DNA of 64,000 bases, from assembly GCF_900129865.1 (NCBI RefSeq), contig NZ_FQXD01000012.1:1-64000 (forward strand). The letters run 5' to 3'. The position numbers and the translations under genes were made by a program. The notes under the pieces were generated by a model that made no database searches, was not told the DNA's origin, and was given only the letters and a program-made list of their open reading frames with translations. Shown in pieces: positions 63,971-64,000 of the stretch (position 1 is its first letter; every line of letters begins with the position of its first letter). The stretch comes from Virgibacillus chiguensis (lineage in GTDB: Bacteria; Bacillota; Bacilli; Bacillales; Amphibacillaceae).

Positions 63971-64000
63971 TTATAAGCTCTATTCATTTGCTTTTTCATA

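Overview
The window is a low-GC chromosomal segment of a Gram-positive spore-former type bacterium (Bacillaceae, closest in feel to the Virgibacillus/Oceanobacillus group). This is an inference from Bacillus-like GuaC, MetA, RlmH, HtrA, WalRKHIJ and PurA proteins, strong AGGAGG-type ribosome binding sites and an LPXTG surface protein. The right end (purA, walR-walK-walH-walI-walJ, htrA) is the conserved origin-proximal block of Bacillaceae. In Bacillus subtilis rlmH follows htrA directly; here rlmH lies about 45 kb away, at 10.0-10.5 kb.

Layout. 1-0.41 kb: broken end of an IS256-type element. 0.47-2.87 kb: an Sfp-type phosphopantetheinyl transferase, then an MBL-fold hydrolase/MarR regulator pair with a palindromic operator. 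3.1-3.98 kb: a decayed IS4-type transposase abutting an array of four 22-bp repeats that looks like an IS21-type end. 4.2-9.9 kb: a defence island next to the 3' end of rlmH, holding a four-gene type II CBASS anti-phage operon (CD-NTase, E1/E2 Cap2, JAMM protease Cap3, two-TM SAVED effector), with a divergent GNAT-like gene and two excisionase-like HTH proteins. 10-15.2 kb: rlmH, a PadR/DUF4188 pair, a frameshifted SDR pseudogene and an NprR-like TPR quorum-sensing regulator with an unannotated 46-residue secreted pro-peptide gene 15 bp downstream. 15.9-21 kb: guaC, dedA, psd, pssA (phosphatidylethanolamine synthesis) and metA. 21-24.4 kb: a Gly/Phe-rich protein, a 28-residue type I toxin-like gene with a candidate antisense RNA, a zinc-ribbon membrane protein, an AAA ATPase and eleven 42-bp tandem repeats. 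24.4-33 kb: a DacC-type carboxypeptidase, a Lin0512-family protein and a huge LPXTG adhesin. 33-36.4 kb: SDR, histidine phosphatase (no standard start codon) and a VOC protein. 36.6-48 kb: a complete assimilatory sulfate reduction and siroheme cluster (cysC, SLC13 permease, sat, hemD-like, sirC, sirB, sumT, cysI, cysJ, cysH), all on the minus strand. 48.4-50.6 kb: paired SMR transporters with a TetR repressor and palindromic operators, then an XRE regulator/membrane protein pair. 50.8-54 kb: a persulfide dioxygenase-rhodanese, a peroxiredoxin and a DoxX protein. 54-55 kb: dispersed repeats and a DnaA-box cluster. 55-64 kb: htrA, walJIHKR, purA.

How it fits together. Sulfate is activated by Sat and CysC, reduced by CysH and then by CysJI, whose siroheme is made by SumT, SirC and SirB. 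Persulfide and peroxide by-products are plausibly handled by the CstB-like enzyme and peroxiredoxin. PssA and Psd are consecutive enzymes of PE synthesis. The CBASS operon is a self-contained abortive-infection module. The NprR-like regulator with its pro-peptide, and the toxin-like gene with its candidate antisense RNA, are two compact systems that an ORF length cut-off would miss. No tRNA, rRNA, CRISPR array or recognisable riboswitch was found.
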